Shown: positions 53,243 through 60,993, numbered from the stretch's first letter. The stretch: DNA of 64,000 nt from ZC4RG30 sp965652645 (GCA_965652645.1 CBFGXE010000009.1:39096-103095), one strand, 5' to 3'. The notes: generated by a model not told the origin, from the sequence alone. Numbers and translations are program-made.

Positions 53243-53610
53243 GTCGCCTGCCAGGGCTCGAAGCAATCGTAGTTGCGCTGCCTGTGGATCCGGCCATCCA
53301 CCAGCTCGAAGAACATGGCGAAGTGCGCCCGCATCTCCGCGCCCGCGGCCAGCGTACCCAGCGGAATCGCAAGCACGCCCGTCCAGCGCGCCTCCACCGC
53401 CACGCTGTTCCCGGATGCGCTGCCCGGCAATGGAGCGCGCCAGGACCTCTGCCAAGTGCTGGTCTGGCCCTTGGCGTTGAGCAGGTTCGGGAATTCAGTC
53501 TGTGTGGCGTCAGGCGTGAAGAACCGCGCCAGCGCGTCACCGGCTTCTCCCTCCTGCAGCGCGCGCAGGTAAGAGAGGACGACTTCGATACTGGATTCCT
53601 GGTCTTGCAT
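53239..53610 (-). CDS. NTF2/SnoaL-like protein with a locally shifted frame
   Basis: A 123-residue SnoaL/NTF2-like protein. The N-terminal half (VVLSYLRALQEGEAGDALARF, FTPDATQTEFPNLLNAKGQ) and C-terminal half (VAVEARWTGVLAIPLGTLAAG, then MFFELVDGRIHRQRNYDCFEPW) fit the family well. The middle (about residues 50-68) does not. The alternative frame there reads LAEVLARSIAGQRIREQ, which matches the family far better. A one-base loss followed by a compensating larger deletion would explain this and the shortened length. It may be a damaged gene that kept its frame ends. Confidence 0.7.
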   Translation of the reverse strand: MQDQESSIEVVLSYLRALQEGEAGDALARFFTPDATQTEFPNLLNAKGQTSTWQRSWRAPLPGSASGNSVAVEARWTGVLAIPLGTLAAGAEMRAHFAMFFELVDGRIHRQRNYDCFEPWQAT

Positions 53611-53631
53611 CGGGTTGACGACGGGCGGACG

Positions 53632-54057
53632 TCACTTCGCGAACGCCCGCGCGGCGGCTGCGAGCTGCGCCAGGTCACTGGCCTCCACGCTCAGGCGGTG
53701 GCTGGCCGACCAGTCAAAGCCGCTGCGCGCATCCGCCCGCAGTCGCACTTCGAACCGCACCACCTTCGCCCTGTCATGGGTGGCGGCGATGCGCAACATG
53801 CCGTCGAGGGATTCATAACCCCGGGTTTCCGGCCATCCCTGCCAGTCCTGGGCCAGGGATTCGAAAAACTCCGCGAAGGATGCGGGATTGTCATCCCCGA
53901 CCACTACGGCCACCTGCAGGGCATGGCCCTGGAGTCCAGCGCGGTATTCCCAGCCGAAATAGGGTGCGGCGACCGCCGGCGGTTCGCCCGTCAGGCGAAG
54001 GGTGGCTTCTTCTCCCTTGAGTTCGAATGTGCGCACGACGTCCTGTTGTCCGGGCAC
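53632..54057 (-). CDS. DUF6228-like hypothetical protein
   Basis: A 141-residue soluble protein. The pattern SFAEFFESLAQDWQGWPETRGYESLDGMLRIAATHDRAKVVRFEV resembles DUF6228 proteins, small alpha/beta proteins of unknown function often found in accessory or immunity contexts. The start is GTG 54057; another GTG at 54036 is possible. No toxin or partner gene stands next to it, so an immunity role is not supported here. Confidence 0.6.
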   Translation of the reverse strand: MPGQQDVVRTFELKGEEATLRLTGEPPAVAAPYFGWEYRAGLQGHALQVAVVVGDDNPASFAEFFESLAQDWQGWPETRGYESLDGMLRIAATHDRAKVVRFEVRLRADARSGFDWSASHRLSVEASDLAQLAAAARAFAK

Positions 54058-54107
54058 CGGGTTGGGGATCCGGCCTCAGCTTACCAGAGGGACCGGGCGG
54101 CAACCGG

Positions 54108-54527
54108 TCATGGAGCAGGTTCCCCCGGCGGATGCTGCAGGAACCAGTCCCTGATGCCCGGCATGGCGGGCTCGAACCCGCCGGGCGCGGAGATGTTGAG
54201 CACGCCCGACCGCACGTCGCCCCGGTTCTCGAAGTCATGCGTCACGCCGCCGGGCACCAGCACGAAGGCGCCCGCAGCCGCGTCCACCCACCGGTCGCCG
54301 ATCATGATGCTCATCGTGCCTTCCAGGACGTAGAACACGTCGTCTTCGGCGTGGGAGTGCGGGCCTGGCCCCGTGGTACGAGGCTCCAGCCACCATTCGG
54401 AGATCGAGTAACGACCTGCGGCCTCCGCGCCATCGGCCTTGAATACGGCCCTGATCCGGCCCATTTCATAGTTGCGCCCCTCGCCGGGATGCAGCACCAC
54501 CGGCGCACGTGTACCACCGCTGGTCAT
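54108..54527 (-). CDS. cupin-domain protein
   Basis: A 139-residue single cupin. Motif 1 PHSHAEDDVFYVLEGTMSIMIGDRW has the metal ligands His, His, Glu pattern (H-x-H ... E), and motif 2 LVPGGVTHDFENRGD has the last His. ATG 54527 is preceded by a very strong AGGAGGAG and overlaps the acetyltransferase stop as ATGA. Function (dioxygenase, isomerase or sugar-binding) cannot be fixed. Confidence 0.85.
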   Translation of the reverse strand: MTSGGTRAPVVLHPGEGRNYEMGRIRAVFKADGAEAAGRYSISEWWLEPRTTGPGPHSHAEDDVFYVLEGTMSIMIGDRWVDAAAGAFVLVPGGVTHDFENRGDVRSGVLNISAPGGFEPAMPGIRDWFLQHPPGEPAP

Positions 54528-55072
54528 GGCGGCTCCTCCTTGCTTCCCGGGCAACCATCCGCCGGGGGAATGTCGAAGTGCATGACATCCTCCCGGGTTC
54601 CCAGCCTGGTGTACAGCGCAATGGCCGCCTCATCGCCATAGTCTGCCTGCACGTAGATGACATGCACGCCGCGATCCCTCGCCTCCTCCCGCAGGCGCTG
54701 GATCAGGCCCGTTGCGACACCCCTTCTCCTGTGCTCCGCATCCACCGCCAGGTCGTAAATGTACAGCTCGGACCTCGCCTGCTCGAATTTCGGCAGGATA
54801 TATCCCGCCACGGCGCCAATCACCCGCTCACCCCTGCATGCTGCTGCAGCAATGAATGTGTCACGCGCCAGGAGCGTGGCGAGGTAGCTGTCGTCAGGCT
54901 GGTTCGAGAGATACGACCGCGGGTCGGCGAATTCACGGGCGAAGAGGCCCAGCATCTGCCTGAGCATGGCGACATCGGCGGGACCGAGCAGGTGGAATTC
55001 GGCGGCGCGCGTCTTCGGCGCCTTCACCGGAAGCCCCTGCGTGAAGGGCTTCAGCTCGTCATCCCTGCCCAT
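54524..55072 (-). CDS. AAC(3)-I-like GNAT acetyltransferase
   Basis: A 182-residue GNAT enzyme. From about residue 30 it aligns by eye with aminoglycoside 3-N-acetyltransferase AAC(3)-I: MLGLFAREFADPRSYLSNQPDD, FEQARSELYIYDLAVDAEHR, RRGVATGLI, HVIYVQADYGDEAAIALYTRLG and VMHFDIPP. The acetyl-CoA motif is RRRGVATG. An N-terminal extension of about 25 residues is poorly conserved. The start is ATG 55072 or GTG 55081. Whether it acetylates aminoglycosides or another amine needs testing. No attC site was seen beside it. Confidence 0.85.
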   Translation of the reverse strand: MGRDDELKPFTQGLPVKAPKTRAAEFHLLGPADVAMLRQMLGLFAREFADPRSYLSNQPDDSYLATLLARDTFIAAAACRGERVIGAVAGYILPKFEQARSELYIYDLAVDAEHRRRGVATGLIQRLREEARDRGVHVIYVQADYGDEAAIALYTRLGTREDVMHFDIPPADGCPGSKEEPP

Positions 55073-55101
55073 GCTGCGCACCGCAGTGCCGGCCGTGGCC
55101 C

Positions 55102-55665
55102 CTATTCGTGGTGCCCGTGGGACGAATGATTGCCGGCATGCGCATCCGGTTCCCCATAACCACGAAGCCGGGCGTATCGCTCATTTTGCTCCGGCGTGAG
55201 GATGCGGACCTGGGCCAGATGCGCCTCGAGATGCGCACCCCGGATGCTGGCCTGCAGCGCGCCGATCTCGCTCAGCGAGCTGTCCAGCAGCTCCGGCGTC
55301 ACGGACTTCGATGCAAACATCCGGTCCAGCCTGCGCTCCTCGTCGACCAGCGCCTGCCCCAGTTGCGCCGCCTTCGAAGCCATGGAGGCAAAGAGTGCCT
55401 CCGTCTTCTCCCGTTGCGTCGGCGTGAGTTCCAGCTCGGCGGCCAGCTCAAGCACATGAGCCGGGCCCGCATAACCGTTCAACTCCGCGGCCTTGGCCAG
55501 CCCCATGCCCTTGCCAGCGAGGTAGCCATCGACGTCCTCCCGTGAGAGGGACTTGATGTCGCGCGTCTCCTGCCCGGAATAGGCAGAAGCCGGCGCCTGG
55601 GCCGACGCAATCTGCGCCAGGGGACAGGCCATGCATGCGATGGCGATTGATTTCAGCAGTTTCAT
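55102..55665 (-). CDS. Spy/CpxP-like periplasmic LTxxQ protein
   Basis: A 187-residue exported protein with a signal peptide (residues about 1-25, ending IASAQAP). The helical mature part carries two LTxxQ-type motifs (LELTPTQREKTEAL and ILTPEQNERYARL), hallmarks of the Spy/CpxP periplasmic chaperone fold, and a His-rich tail (HSSHGHHE) that may bind metal. It is directly downstream of a 41-codon frame and upstream of the acetyltransferase gene. A chaperone or metal-sensing role is inferred. Confidence 0.8.
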   Translation of the reverse strand: MKLLKSIAIACMACPLAQIASAQAPASAYSGQETRDIKSLSREDVDGYLAGKGMGLAKAAELNGYAGPAHVLELAAELELTPTQREKTEALFASMASKAAQLGQALVDEERRLDRMFASKSVTPELLDSSLSEIGALQASIRGAHLEAHLAQVRILTPEQNERYARLRGYGEPDAHAGNHSSHGHHE

Positions 55666-55699
55666 CTTCCTTGACCCCGCTCCGGACTTCCTCACCAGA

Positions 55700-55825
55700 T
55701 CACAGAAAGGGCATCCCACGCCATAGGGTAATTATCAGAATCGACCGCAGGAAGCTGCCCGGCAGGTCGCGCAGCCATTTCGCGGCATCCTCAGCGGCAA
55801 CCTCATGTGCGGCGTCCCAAGGCAA
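55700..55825 (-). other. 41-codon in-frame tail after the MOSC gene stop
   Basis: Immediately after the MOSC gene's TGA (55828-55826) the same frame continues, beginning with TTG, for 41 codons to a TGA at 55700. It encodes an amphipathic-then-hydrophobic stretch (AEDAAKWLRDLPGSFLRSIL). Third-position GC looks coding. It may be a small separate gene, a former extension of the MOSC protein cut by a new stop, or chance. No ribosome binding site is clear. Confidence 0.3.
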
Positions 55826-56305
55826 TCATGGCCGGATCCGGATCGGGTCCCCTTGCCGGATGGTTGCCCCTTCGAGAATGCGGACCCGGAGCCCGGCCCG
55901 ATGGGCCATATCCTTGACGATTTCCGGCCCCAGGAGTTTCCCCAGGTACGCACAGGGCTCACAGAGGCGAATTCCTTCAAGGACCGCCTCTCCCGCGGAG
56001 AATCGCGCGCCTGCCAGATCATTCAGGCGCACCCCCACTGTCACAATGTTCCGGCGGAAGCTCCCGGCGCCCAGGTTCATCCCGGACACAGCATTGAAAC
56101 GCTGGATCTCCTCCAGCTCGATCAGCGTCGCCTGCCAGTCGTCCTGCTCGCTGAGCTTCGCAGAGAAGGTGCCGACCTGCCGGTGATAGCGGTCACCGGC
56201 GATGCCCCGGCCAGCTTCGAGCACCGCCTCAGGCAGGGAATGGAGCTCTGCCCCCGCGGCCGGCGCGACATAGATTCCGGATATGCTTGCCACGACATCA
56301 CTCAT
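55826..56305 (-). CDS. MOSC-domain protein
   Basis: A 159-residue MOSC protein, related to the sulfur-carrier domain of molybdenum cofactor sulfurase and YiiM. Motifs are GIAGDRYHR near residue 37, SFRRNIVTVGVRLNDLAGARF, and the Cys-containing LCEPCAYLGKLLG that in the family carries sulfur to a metal or substrate. It overlaps the upstream membrane protein gene by ATGA. It may act in thio-detoxification or cofactor handling. Confidence 0.9.
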   Translation of the reverse strand: MSDVVASISGIYVAPAAGAELHSLPEAVLEAGRGIAGDRYHRQVGTFSAKLSEQDDWQATLIELEEIQRFNAVSGMNLGAGSFRRNIVTVGVRLNDLAGARFSAGEAVLEGIRLCEPCAYLGKLLGPEIVKDMAHRAGLRVRILEGATIRQGDPIRIRP

Positions 56306-56658
56306 GCGGGATTCCGCGAGCTTCTGGTCGCTCCCCGGTCCGCAACAATTGCCGCAACCATGAGCGCCAGGGCAGCCATGCGAATCACGAATGCCGAGGC
56401 ATTGAGGATGGAGTACCGGTTGGTCGCAGCAATCCTGTCCGGGGCTTGCGCAATACTCCCCTGGATGTAGGCCAGGAGGGAGGCGCCCAGCACGGCTTCC
56501 GCCAGAAGCAGTCCCAGGCCGATGCTTCCGTAAAGAAAGGCCCTGGGATGCGGCCCCTTTAGCCTGTTGTGGACGAGTATCAACCCCACCGCCGCAATGG
56601 CGATCTGCGGCAGTCTCCCGAGGATTGCCCAAAGCAAGTTCTCAGCCAACTGACTCAT
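56302..56658 (-). CDS. small integral membrane protein
   Basis: A 118-residue protein with three hydrophobic segments (about residues 8-30, 42-66 and 84-108). No family recognised. It precedes the MOSC gene with a 4-base overlap and follows the AAA ATPase gene by 21 bp, forming a small operon. Start ATG 56658. The function is unknown. Confidence 0.7.
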   Translation of the reverse strand: MSQLAENLLWAILGRLPQIAIAAVGLILVHNRLKGPHPRAFLYGSIGLGLLLAEAVLGASLLAYIQGSIAQAPDRIAATNRYSILNASAFVIRMAALALMVAAIVADRGATRSSRNPA

Positions 56659-56679
56659 CGTGTGCGTCCCTTGCCCACA

Positions 56680-57444
56680 TCAAGCCTCACGCTCCAGCAA
56701 CTGGTCAAGCATACGCCGGGGACTGGCGAGAAAGCTCCTGGTGACCTGGAAGTGCTCAGTCTCTTCATAGGCAACTCTGCGGACACCGCCAGCCCCGCAC
56801 TCGTAGATCCACGCGTCAGGATAGGCCATCAGGATGGGCGAATGCGTGGCGATGACAAACTGCGAGGCGTCCAGAACCAGGTCATGAATCCGTGACAGGA
56901 CGACCAGCTGCCGTTGGGGAGACAGCGCAGCCTCCGGCTCATCAAGGATATAGAGCCCGCGCCCCCGGAACCGATGCATCACCAGGGCGAGAAACGACTC
57001 ACCGTGTGATTGTTCGTGCAACGACTTGCCACCATAGGAGTCGATGATCGGAGGACCGGACGACGGCTCTGAATCCAGCGATTCGATCTCTGTCGCGACG
57101 TTGAAGAAGCTCTCGGCCCTCAGGAAGAAGCCGTCTGTCGGCCTGACGATGCCCTTTGCCATGCGCAGGTATTCATGCAACACGGAGTGCGACAGCCGCG
57201 TACCGAACCGGAAGTTCCTGGTCCCACCCTCCGCGTTGAAGCCGAGCGCCACCGCAATTGCCTCGAGCAGCGTCGACTTGCCGGACCCATTCTCTCCGAT
57301 CAGGAATGTCACCTTCGGGTGGAGGTCCAGCTGCTCCAGCGTCTTGACTGCCGGGAGCGAGAACGGATAACCGGAGAATGACTCGATCTTGTCCCGACGG
57401 AGGGTGACCCATCTGACGTATTGGTCGCTGCCTGGCAATGTCAT
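56680..57444 (-). CDS. AAA/ABC-like P-loop ATPase (single-gene type)
   Basis: A 254-residue soluble ATPase of the RecF/OLD-like group. Walker A is FLIGENGSGKSTLL, the signature-like region is HEQSHGESFLALVMHRF, and Walker B is GLYILDEPEAALSPQR with a terminal H (IATHSPILMAYPD). It is the short form, without a TOPRIM or nuclease domain. Such proteins occur alone or in defence systems; no nuclease partner is adjacent. ATG 57444 was chosen over an upstream GTG/ATG frame. Confidence 0.88.
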   Translation of the reverse strand: MTLPGSDQYVRWVTLRRDKIESFSGYPFSLPAVKTLEQLDLHPKVTFLIGENGSGKSTLLEAIAVALGFNAEGGTRNFRFGTRLSHSVLHEYLRMAKGIVRPTDGFFLRAESFFNVATEIESLDSEPSSGPPIIDSYGGKSLHEQSHGESFLALVMHRFRGRGLYILDEPEAALSPQRQLVVLSRIHDLVLDASQFVIATHSPILMAYPDAWIYECGAGGVRRVAYEETEHFQVTRSFLASPRRMLDQLLEREA

Positions 57445-57483
57445 GCGCGCACCGGGCCGGCCCCGCCACGCTGCAATCCGCAC

Positions 57484-57894
57484 TCAGCCGGCACGGGCCC
57501 GCTTCCTTGAGGACCTGGGCCCTTTCTTGGGCACATCGGCTTGAGCGTATTGTTTCGCCAGTGCCCTGGCCACCTTGGCAATAAGGGTCATCGGCATTGG
57601 GCTGTCAAGCGGAAAGCCCAGGTTTCCCTTCGCGTTGGCATAGGGCTTGAGGTCCCTCATCAGCCGCGCATCGCCCCGCACGGGCGGGTATATGCCAATG
57701 TGGCTCTTGAACGCCGCACAGTACATGAAGACACGACCCGACTTGAACGCCGGCATGCCGTAACTGATGACCTGTTCGGCCTTCGGTACGGTCTTTCGAA
57801 CCAGGTCGAGGATGGATTTCAGGGCGCGGGACTGGTTCGGCTCCAGGGCAGACACATAGTCGGGGACAGACGCAAAGGTTTGCCTTGGGCGCAT
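57484..57894 (-). CDS. DUF1801 (YdhG-like) protein
   Basis: A 136-residue protein with the DUF1801/YdhG fold: the pattern LVRKTVPKAEQVISYGMPAFKSG and SHIGIYPP is typical, with a basic C-terminal tail (KKGPRSSRKRARAG). Members are linked to iron or frataxin-like folds without a firm function. It precedes the ATPase gene by 39 bp on the same strand. No attC site was found on either side. Confidence 0.88.
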   Translation of the reverse strand: MRPRQTFASVPDYVSALEPNQSRALKSILDLVRKTVPKAEQVISYGMPAFKSGRVFMYCAAFKSHIGIYPPVRGDARLMRDLKPYANAKGNLGFPLDSPMPMTLIAKVARALAKQYAQADVPKKGPRSSRKRARAG

Positions 57895-57940
57895 TGTGTT
57901 TCTGTTGAAACCCCAGATCGGGATAGAGTTCCGGAACTGA

Positions 57941-58420
57941 TCAAGTCGAGGGGCAACGGCGTCGAACTTGCACGCCCCTGTCGCCGATAATCGTGGTCAA
58001 CATGGCCTGATCTGCGGAGAGCCTCAGGATCATGTCAAGCGGCTGGACGGCGGGACCATTCTCGTGGCCATCGCCGACAGGGGACCCGCTTTCGTGGTAC
58101 TCGATCCGCAGGATGAGCTCGAAGCCGTCCATTTCCGTAACCTCCAGCACCTGCGCAAAGGAACCCCAGAAGACGACCTTCCGTGGCTCGAGGTACATTA
58201 CGTCGACGTCCGGCGACGGATTGGTACACGCGTGATTCTCACCTGTCCAGCGGCCCAGGAAGGGCTCCGGAATACGGTCGAGAGCTGGCCCTGGATCTGC
58301 CTCGGGAGATTCCGCAGGACCGTGCCGGGCATTCAAGGCAGAGGCGGTCATTTCCCCGGAACTGCAGGACACCGCGACAATGGCGAACGTCAAGACGAAC
58401 GCGGCAGGAATGATTCTCAT
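57941..58420 (-). CDS. hypothetical lipoprotein
   Basis: A 159-residue lipoprotein with signal/lipobox VAVSC (Cys at residue 19). A Pro-rich linker precedes a beta-rich domain starting FLGRWTGENHAC, similar in style to small lipocalin-like or META proteins, with a second Cys pair (HACTNP, RRRCPST). No family recognised. An attC-like repeat end lies about 10 bp upstream of its ATG 58420, so it may be the leftmost cassette gene. Confidence 0.65.
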   Translation of the reverse strand: MRIIPAAFVLTFAIVAVSCSSGEMTASALNARHGPAESPEADPGPALDRIPEPFLGRWTGENHACTNPSPDVDVMYLEPRKVVFWGSFAQVLEVTEMDGFELILRIEYHESGSPVGDGHENGPAVQPLDMILRLSADQAMLTTIIGDRGVQVRRRCPST

Positions 58421-58426
58421 GCCGCT

Positions 58427-58447
58427 TGAATACCAAGTTCATCGGCG
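58427..58447. repeat. attC-like 3' end (decayed)
   Basis: TACCAAGT (58431-58438) followed by TCATCGGCGAC matches the inner arm shared by several cassette boundaries to the right (CTACCAAGTT at 61961, 62449 and 63195). It lies about 10 bp upstream of the lipoprotein gene start. The outer GTTRRRY-type end is not recognisable, so this is a low-confidence, degraded boundary. Confidence 0.35.
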
Positions 58448-58534
58448 ACCCGCCAGCTTTTGGGCGCGCGGATGCACCAATACCCGCCCCTGGCGACCGA
58501 AGGTGGCACCAGCGGTCCCCGGGCGTTTCCTTGC

Positions 58535-58855
58535 CTAGCCACAAGCAAACCTCCCTTCACAGACCACTTCAAGCAGGAGGAGGCAGATACCGTACCAGAT
58601 GATTCCGGCCAACGGCAGAAGGACCCGGCCCATTGATGTGGGCTTGTTTTCCGAAGTGTCTTTTGACGTAGCGCCTGCGGGCACAAGCGAAACTACATAC
58701 AGCAGAATGTAGATCGCCGGGGCATACGCCAGATTGGTGGTGAGCGTGCTGCCTTCGGCTGCGGGATTGTCGAACAGCAATGGCGACAGCATGAGCGCAA
58801 TGGCGGCCGGAATGCAGAGGATTCCGAACAGCACTCGAAGCAGGACGATGACCAT
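58535..58855 (-). CDS. small membrane protein, cassette-like
   Basis: A 106-residue protein with three predicted transmembrane segments (about residues 2-24, 42-62 and 80-100). No family recognised. ATG 58855 lies 21 nt below an attC-like end (minus-strand GTCGGGC), the usual spacing for a cassette gene. A longer open frame extends into the repeat and is not expected to be translated. Confidence 0.65.
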   Translation of the reverse strand: MVIVLLRVLFGILCIPAAIALMLSPLLFDNPAAEGSTLTTNLAYAPAIYILLYVVSLVPAGATSKDTSENKPTSMGRVLLPLAGIIWYGICLLLLEVVCEGRFACG

Positions 58856-58876
58856 GACACCGATTCTCACATGCCA

Positions 58877-59008
58877 GCCCGACCACCCATCCCGGCGGAG
58901 GGCCCGGTCGGACACGGGCGCAAGAGCGCGCACGGAGAGTTGGCGCCTGGTTGCCCATGGCGAGGCACTTCAAGGGTTTCCGGCCGCTGCAGCGCGGAGC
59001 CAGGCGAC
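58877..59008 (-). repeat. attC-like recombination site A
   Basis: On the minus strand the site begins GTCGCCTGGC (59008-58999), continues through a palindromic CGCTGCAGCGG core (around 58994-58984), and ends with GTCGGGC (58883-58877), one mismatch from GTTRRRY. The length is 132 bp. Its 5' arm is nearly identical to that of site C (CGCTGCAGCGG-CCGG). It starts 14 bp after the stop of the gene to the right and ends before the gene to the left. Confidence 0.65.
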
Positions 59009-59022
59009 ACAATAGGCAACCG

Positions 59023-59562
59023 CTAGTCTCCCGAGACTTCGACCCAAGGCACCTTGCGGGCAGGAAGTCGATCCCACGTTCGGAGCGGCTTCAAGTCACT
59101 TTGGTACCAGGACCTGCCATCAAGATGGACCTCAATGTTGTTCATTCTCCATTCTCCGGATTCCAGTTCGAATCCGATCGTCAGGAGAACGGGACGCCCA
59201 TCCAGCATCACCTGCAACTGAAGCGCGACGGGATCGTCATCCATTGGATGAATTTCGTAGGAGTAGACGGCGTCCACTTCCACCACCGACAGCACGTCCA
59301 ACAACCCTTCGCGGGTCATGTCGAATCCCGGAACCTGGGTGTCTTCAATCAGCCCGTCCGCAAATCGCAAGGCCTTCTCGAGTCTTTCTCTTGAGAAGAA
59401 CTTCGGATCAGCAATCCGGCCGGATCTGGCCTCATCGCGAGCTGCACTGAATATCGAAAAGAGGAGGTCTGCGGAGGGCGCCACGTCGCCCGCAACTGTG
59501 GTCATTGGAGCCGCGAGTATCAGGACGGCCGCGATGGCGGCGGAGGACAATCTGGTCTTCAT
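59023..59562 (-). CDS. hypothetical exported protein
   Basis: A 179-residue protein with a clear signal peptide (residues 1-24, ending TTVAGDVA). The mature part is mixed alpha/beta with a helical N-terminus (LLFSIFSAARDEARSGRI) and a beta-rich C-terminus ending VPWVEVSGD. Start ATG 59562 follows GGAGAAG. No family recognised. It lies just right of attC-like site A. Whether it shares a cassette with the three genes to its right is unclear, as no attC site was found between them. Confidence 0.65.
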   Translation of the reverse strand: MKTRLSSAAIAAVLILAAPMTTVAGDVAPSADLLFSIFSAARDEARSGRIADPKFFSRERLEKALRFADGLIEDTQVPGFDMTREGLLDVLSVVEVDAVYSYEIHPMDDDPVALQLQVMLDGRPVLLTIGFELESGEWRMNNIEVHLDGRSWYQSDLKPLRTWDRLPARKVPWVEVSGD

Positions 59563-59624
59563 GGTCTTCTCCGGGTGCGCGCTCGCTGCAACGCAGAGGT
59601 GCACGGCGCGGGAACCTGAGGGAG

Positions 59625-59975
59625 TCATGTTGCAGCTCCAGGCCCGGCAGGCTTCCTGCGTAATGAGCTGGCCCATACCCACGTCGCAAGAGCAATGGCA
59701 ACGACCAATGGAAAGAATGCTACGTAACCGGTTCCAAAATGGTCCGTGAAGTTCTCCATCAGGTAGAAGCCGCTGGCCGGGACCAAGGAAAACACCAAGG
59801 TCACTGCCGCAGTCCGGCGAGCACCAAGCGCCGCAGAAATGCCGCCCAGAAGCACTCCTGCGAACGGAGCCAGAATGATGGCGCCAGTGAACGCCGGCAT
59901 TATGATGAGACATGCTGTGGACAGCAGGATGCTTGCAAGTCCCACGAGCACGCCGGTTCGGGTCCTGATTTTCAT
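59625..59975 (-). CDS. small membrane protein
   Basis: A 116-residue protein with four hydrophobic segments (about residues 8-28, 30-50, 56-73 and 82-102) and a basic tail (SSLRRKPAGPG). The ATG at 59975 is preceded by GGAGGG. No family recognised. It lies in the stretch 59.0-60.9 kb where genes follow each other without a recognisable attC-like boundary. Confidence 0.65.
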   Translation of the reverse strand: MKIRTRTGVLVGLASILLSTACLIIMPAFTGAIILAPFAGVLLGGISAALGARRTAAVTLVFSLVPASGFYLMENFTDHFGTGYVAFFPLVVAIALATWVWASSLRRKPAGPGAAT

Positions 59976-60017
59976 GCCGCAACCCTCCGCTTGAGTAACA
60001 CGCGCCGCTTCGGCTTG

Positions 60018-60482
60018 TCAGGTGGGGCCAAGCCAGATCTCCCTGAGCGGGTTGCCGTCAACAAACAGGCGACCATTCTTCACCAGGGCCTTGCGGATAC
60101 GCTCGACCGCGACGCGACCCGCATCCGGATGACGGCCGTCGAGCGCGCCCACCCGCACCGCGAATGCAAGATCATAGGGCCTCTCCTCCTTCCCAAGCAC
60201 AAGATCCTCGGCAGAAACGTGGCGGAATTCGAGGCGGCCAGTTGCCAACTCCGCACGGGAGTTCGCTCTGGCAAGAGCAATAGCCTTGGCTGAGCGGTCA
60301 ATCGCCAGGACATGTCCGTCGCCGATCCGTTCCAGGACCGCGCGTGCGGCGACGCCGGGACCGCAGCCAATCTCCAGAACGCGCATCCCTTGGCGGAGGG
60401 GTAAAGCTTCAACAATTTCAGCGAGTCGCGCCGAGATCTTCCCCCGCATGGCCGTGGCCCCCAGTGCGTAGACTGATTGCAC
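60018..60482 (-). CDS. class I SAM-dependent methyltransferase (short)
   Basis: A 154-residue methyltransferase with motif I MRVLEIGCGPGVAARAVLERIG, acidic motif II VLAIDRSAKAIALAR and motif IV YDLAFAVRVGALDG. Start is GTG 60482, 21 bp after the stop of the oxygenase gene, with GTGGAG upstream. Shorter than most family members but all SAM motifs are present. Substrate unknown. It probably shares one cassette with the oxygenase gene. Confidence 0.85.
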   Translation of the reverse strand: MQSVYALGATAMRGKISARLAEIVEALPLRQGMRVLEIGCGPGVAARAVLERIGDGHVLAIDRSAKAIALARANSRAELATGRLEFRHVSAEDLVLGKEERPYDLAFAVRVGALDGRHPDAGRVAVERIRKALVKNGRLFVDGNPLREIWLGPT

Positions 60483-60503
60483 GATTGAACTCCACGCGGT
60501 ACC

Positions 60504-60872
60504 TCAGCGAAGTATCCAGCCGAGGCTGAGCACATGGCGTAGACGCCCTTCAACCTTCGTGACCGAATGAGTCGATACGTCGGACCGAAAGAAGTTTACT
60601 CGCTCTGACGAGTAGATTGGGTTGTCGCAGATGAACTCTCCGCCAGCGATGGAGCGTCGGACCACCACATTGAGGCGGTAGTGACGACCGTTGGGAACCG
60701 GATCGCGATGGGACGGAATGTGAGGCCCGACTGGATACCGGTGCAGATACAGGTCGAACGGCACCAGGAACGGATTGGCCGCCAACAGGAGCTTGTCGTA
60801 CCCCGTGTCCTGGCGACCCCGATCCCACCGAAGCCACTTTCGTGCGTACTCTGAGAACGAAACCACAGGCAC
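60504..60872 (-). CDS. 2-oxoglutarate/Fe(II) oxygenase-like protein
   Basis: A 122-residue protein of the 2OG-Fe(II) dioxygenase type. Ligand candidates are His and Asp in HIPSHRDPVPNGRHYRLNVVV and the distal His in VSTHSVTKVEG, followed by the conserved Arg in RLRHVLSLGWILR. The double-stranded beta-helix core is short but complete. GTG 60872 begins one base after an attC-like end (GTTAGCT), which would make it the first gene of its cassette. Substrate unknown. Confidence 0.75.
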   Translation of the reverse strand: MPVVSFSEYARKWLRWDRGRQDTGYDKLLLAANPFLVPFDLYLHRYPVGPHIPSHRDPVPNGRHYRLNVVVRRSIAGGEFICDNPIYSSERVNFFRSDVSTHSVTKVEGRLRHVLSLGWILR

Positions 60873-60873
60873 C

Positions 60874-60986
60874 AGCTAACTTCCAGCCACCCAATCCAGC
60901 GACCGGGCGAAGGATTCAGCGCATGGGCGCATCAGACGCTGCCTTCTGCAGCACATTGTCGCCCGCTTCGACGCAAGGTAGGCGAC
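60874..60986 (-). repeat. attC-like recombination site B
   Basis: Read on the minus strand it begins GTCGCCTACC (60986-60977), 7 bp after the TfoX-like gene stop, and ends GTTAGCT (60880-60874), directly before the oxygenase start. Internal arms include GGTCGCTGGATTGGGTGG near the 3' end, resembling site C (GTCGCTGAGTTGGGTAG). Length 113 bp. Confidence 0.6.
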
Positions 60987-60993
60987 ACGGTCT

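Noticed and set aside
53239..53250. GGCAGGCGAC on the minus strand as an additional attC end
   Set aside because: It lies inside the coding end of the NTF2-like gene with no inner arm or partner; chance match to a 10-mer.
54524..55081. AAC(3)-I-like gene as part of the attC-like array
   Set aside because: No GTTRRRY/RYYYAAC-type boundaries were found next to it and it overlaps the cupin gene by ATGA, unlike a cassette.
59975..60030. Possible attC between the small membrane protein and methyltransferase genes (ACCTGAC on the minus strand)
   Set aside because: No GTTRRRY-type end or complementary inner arms were found at the right spacing, so it was not called.
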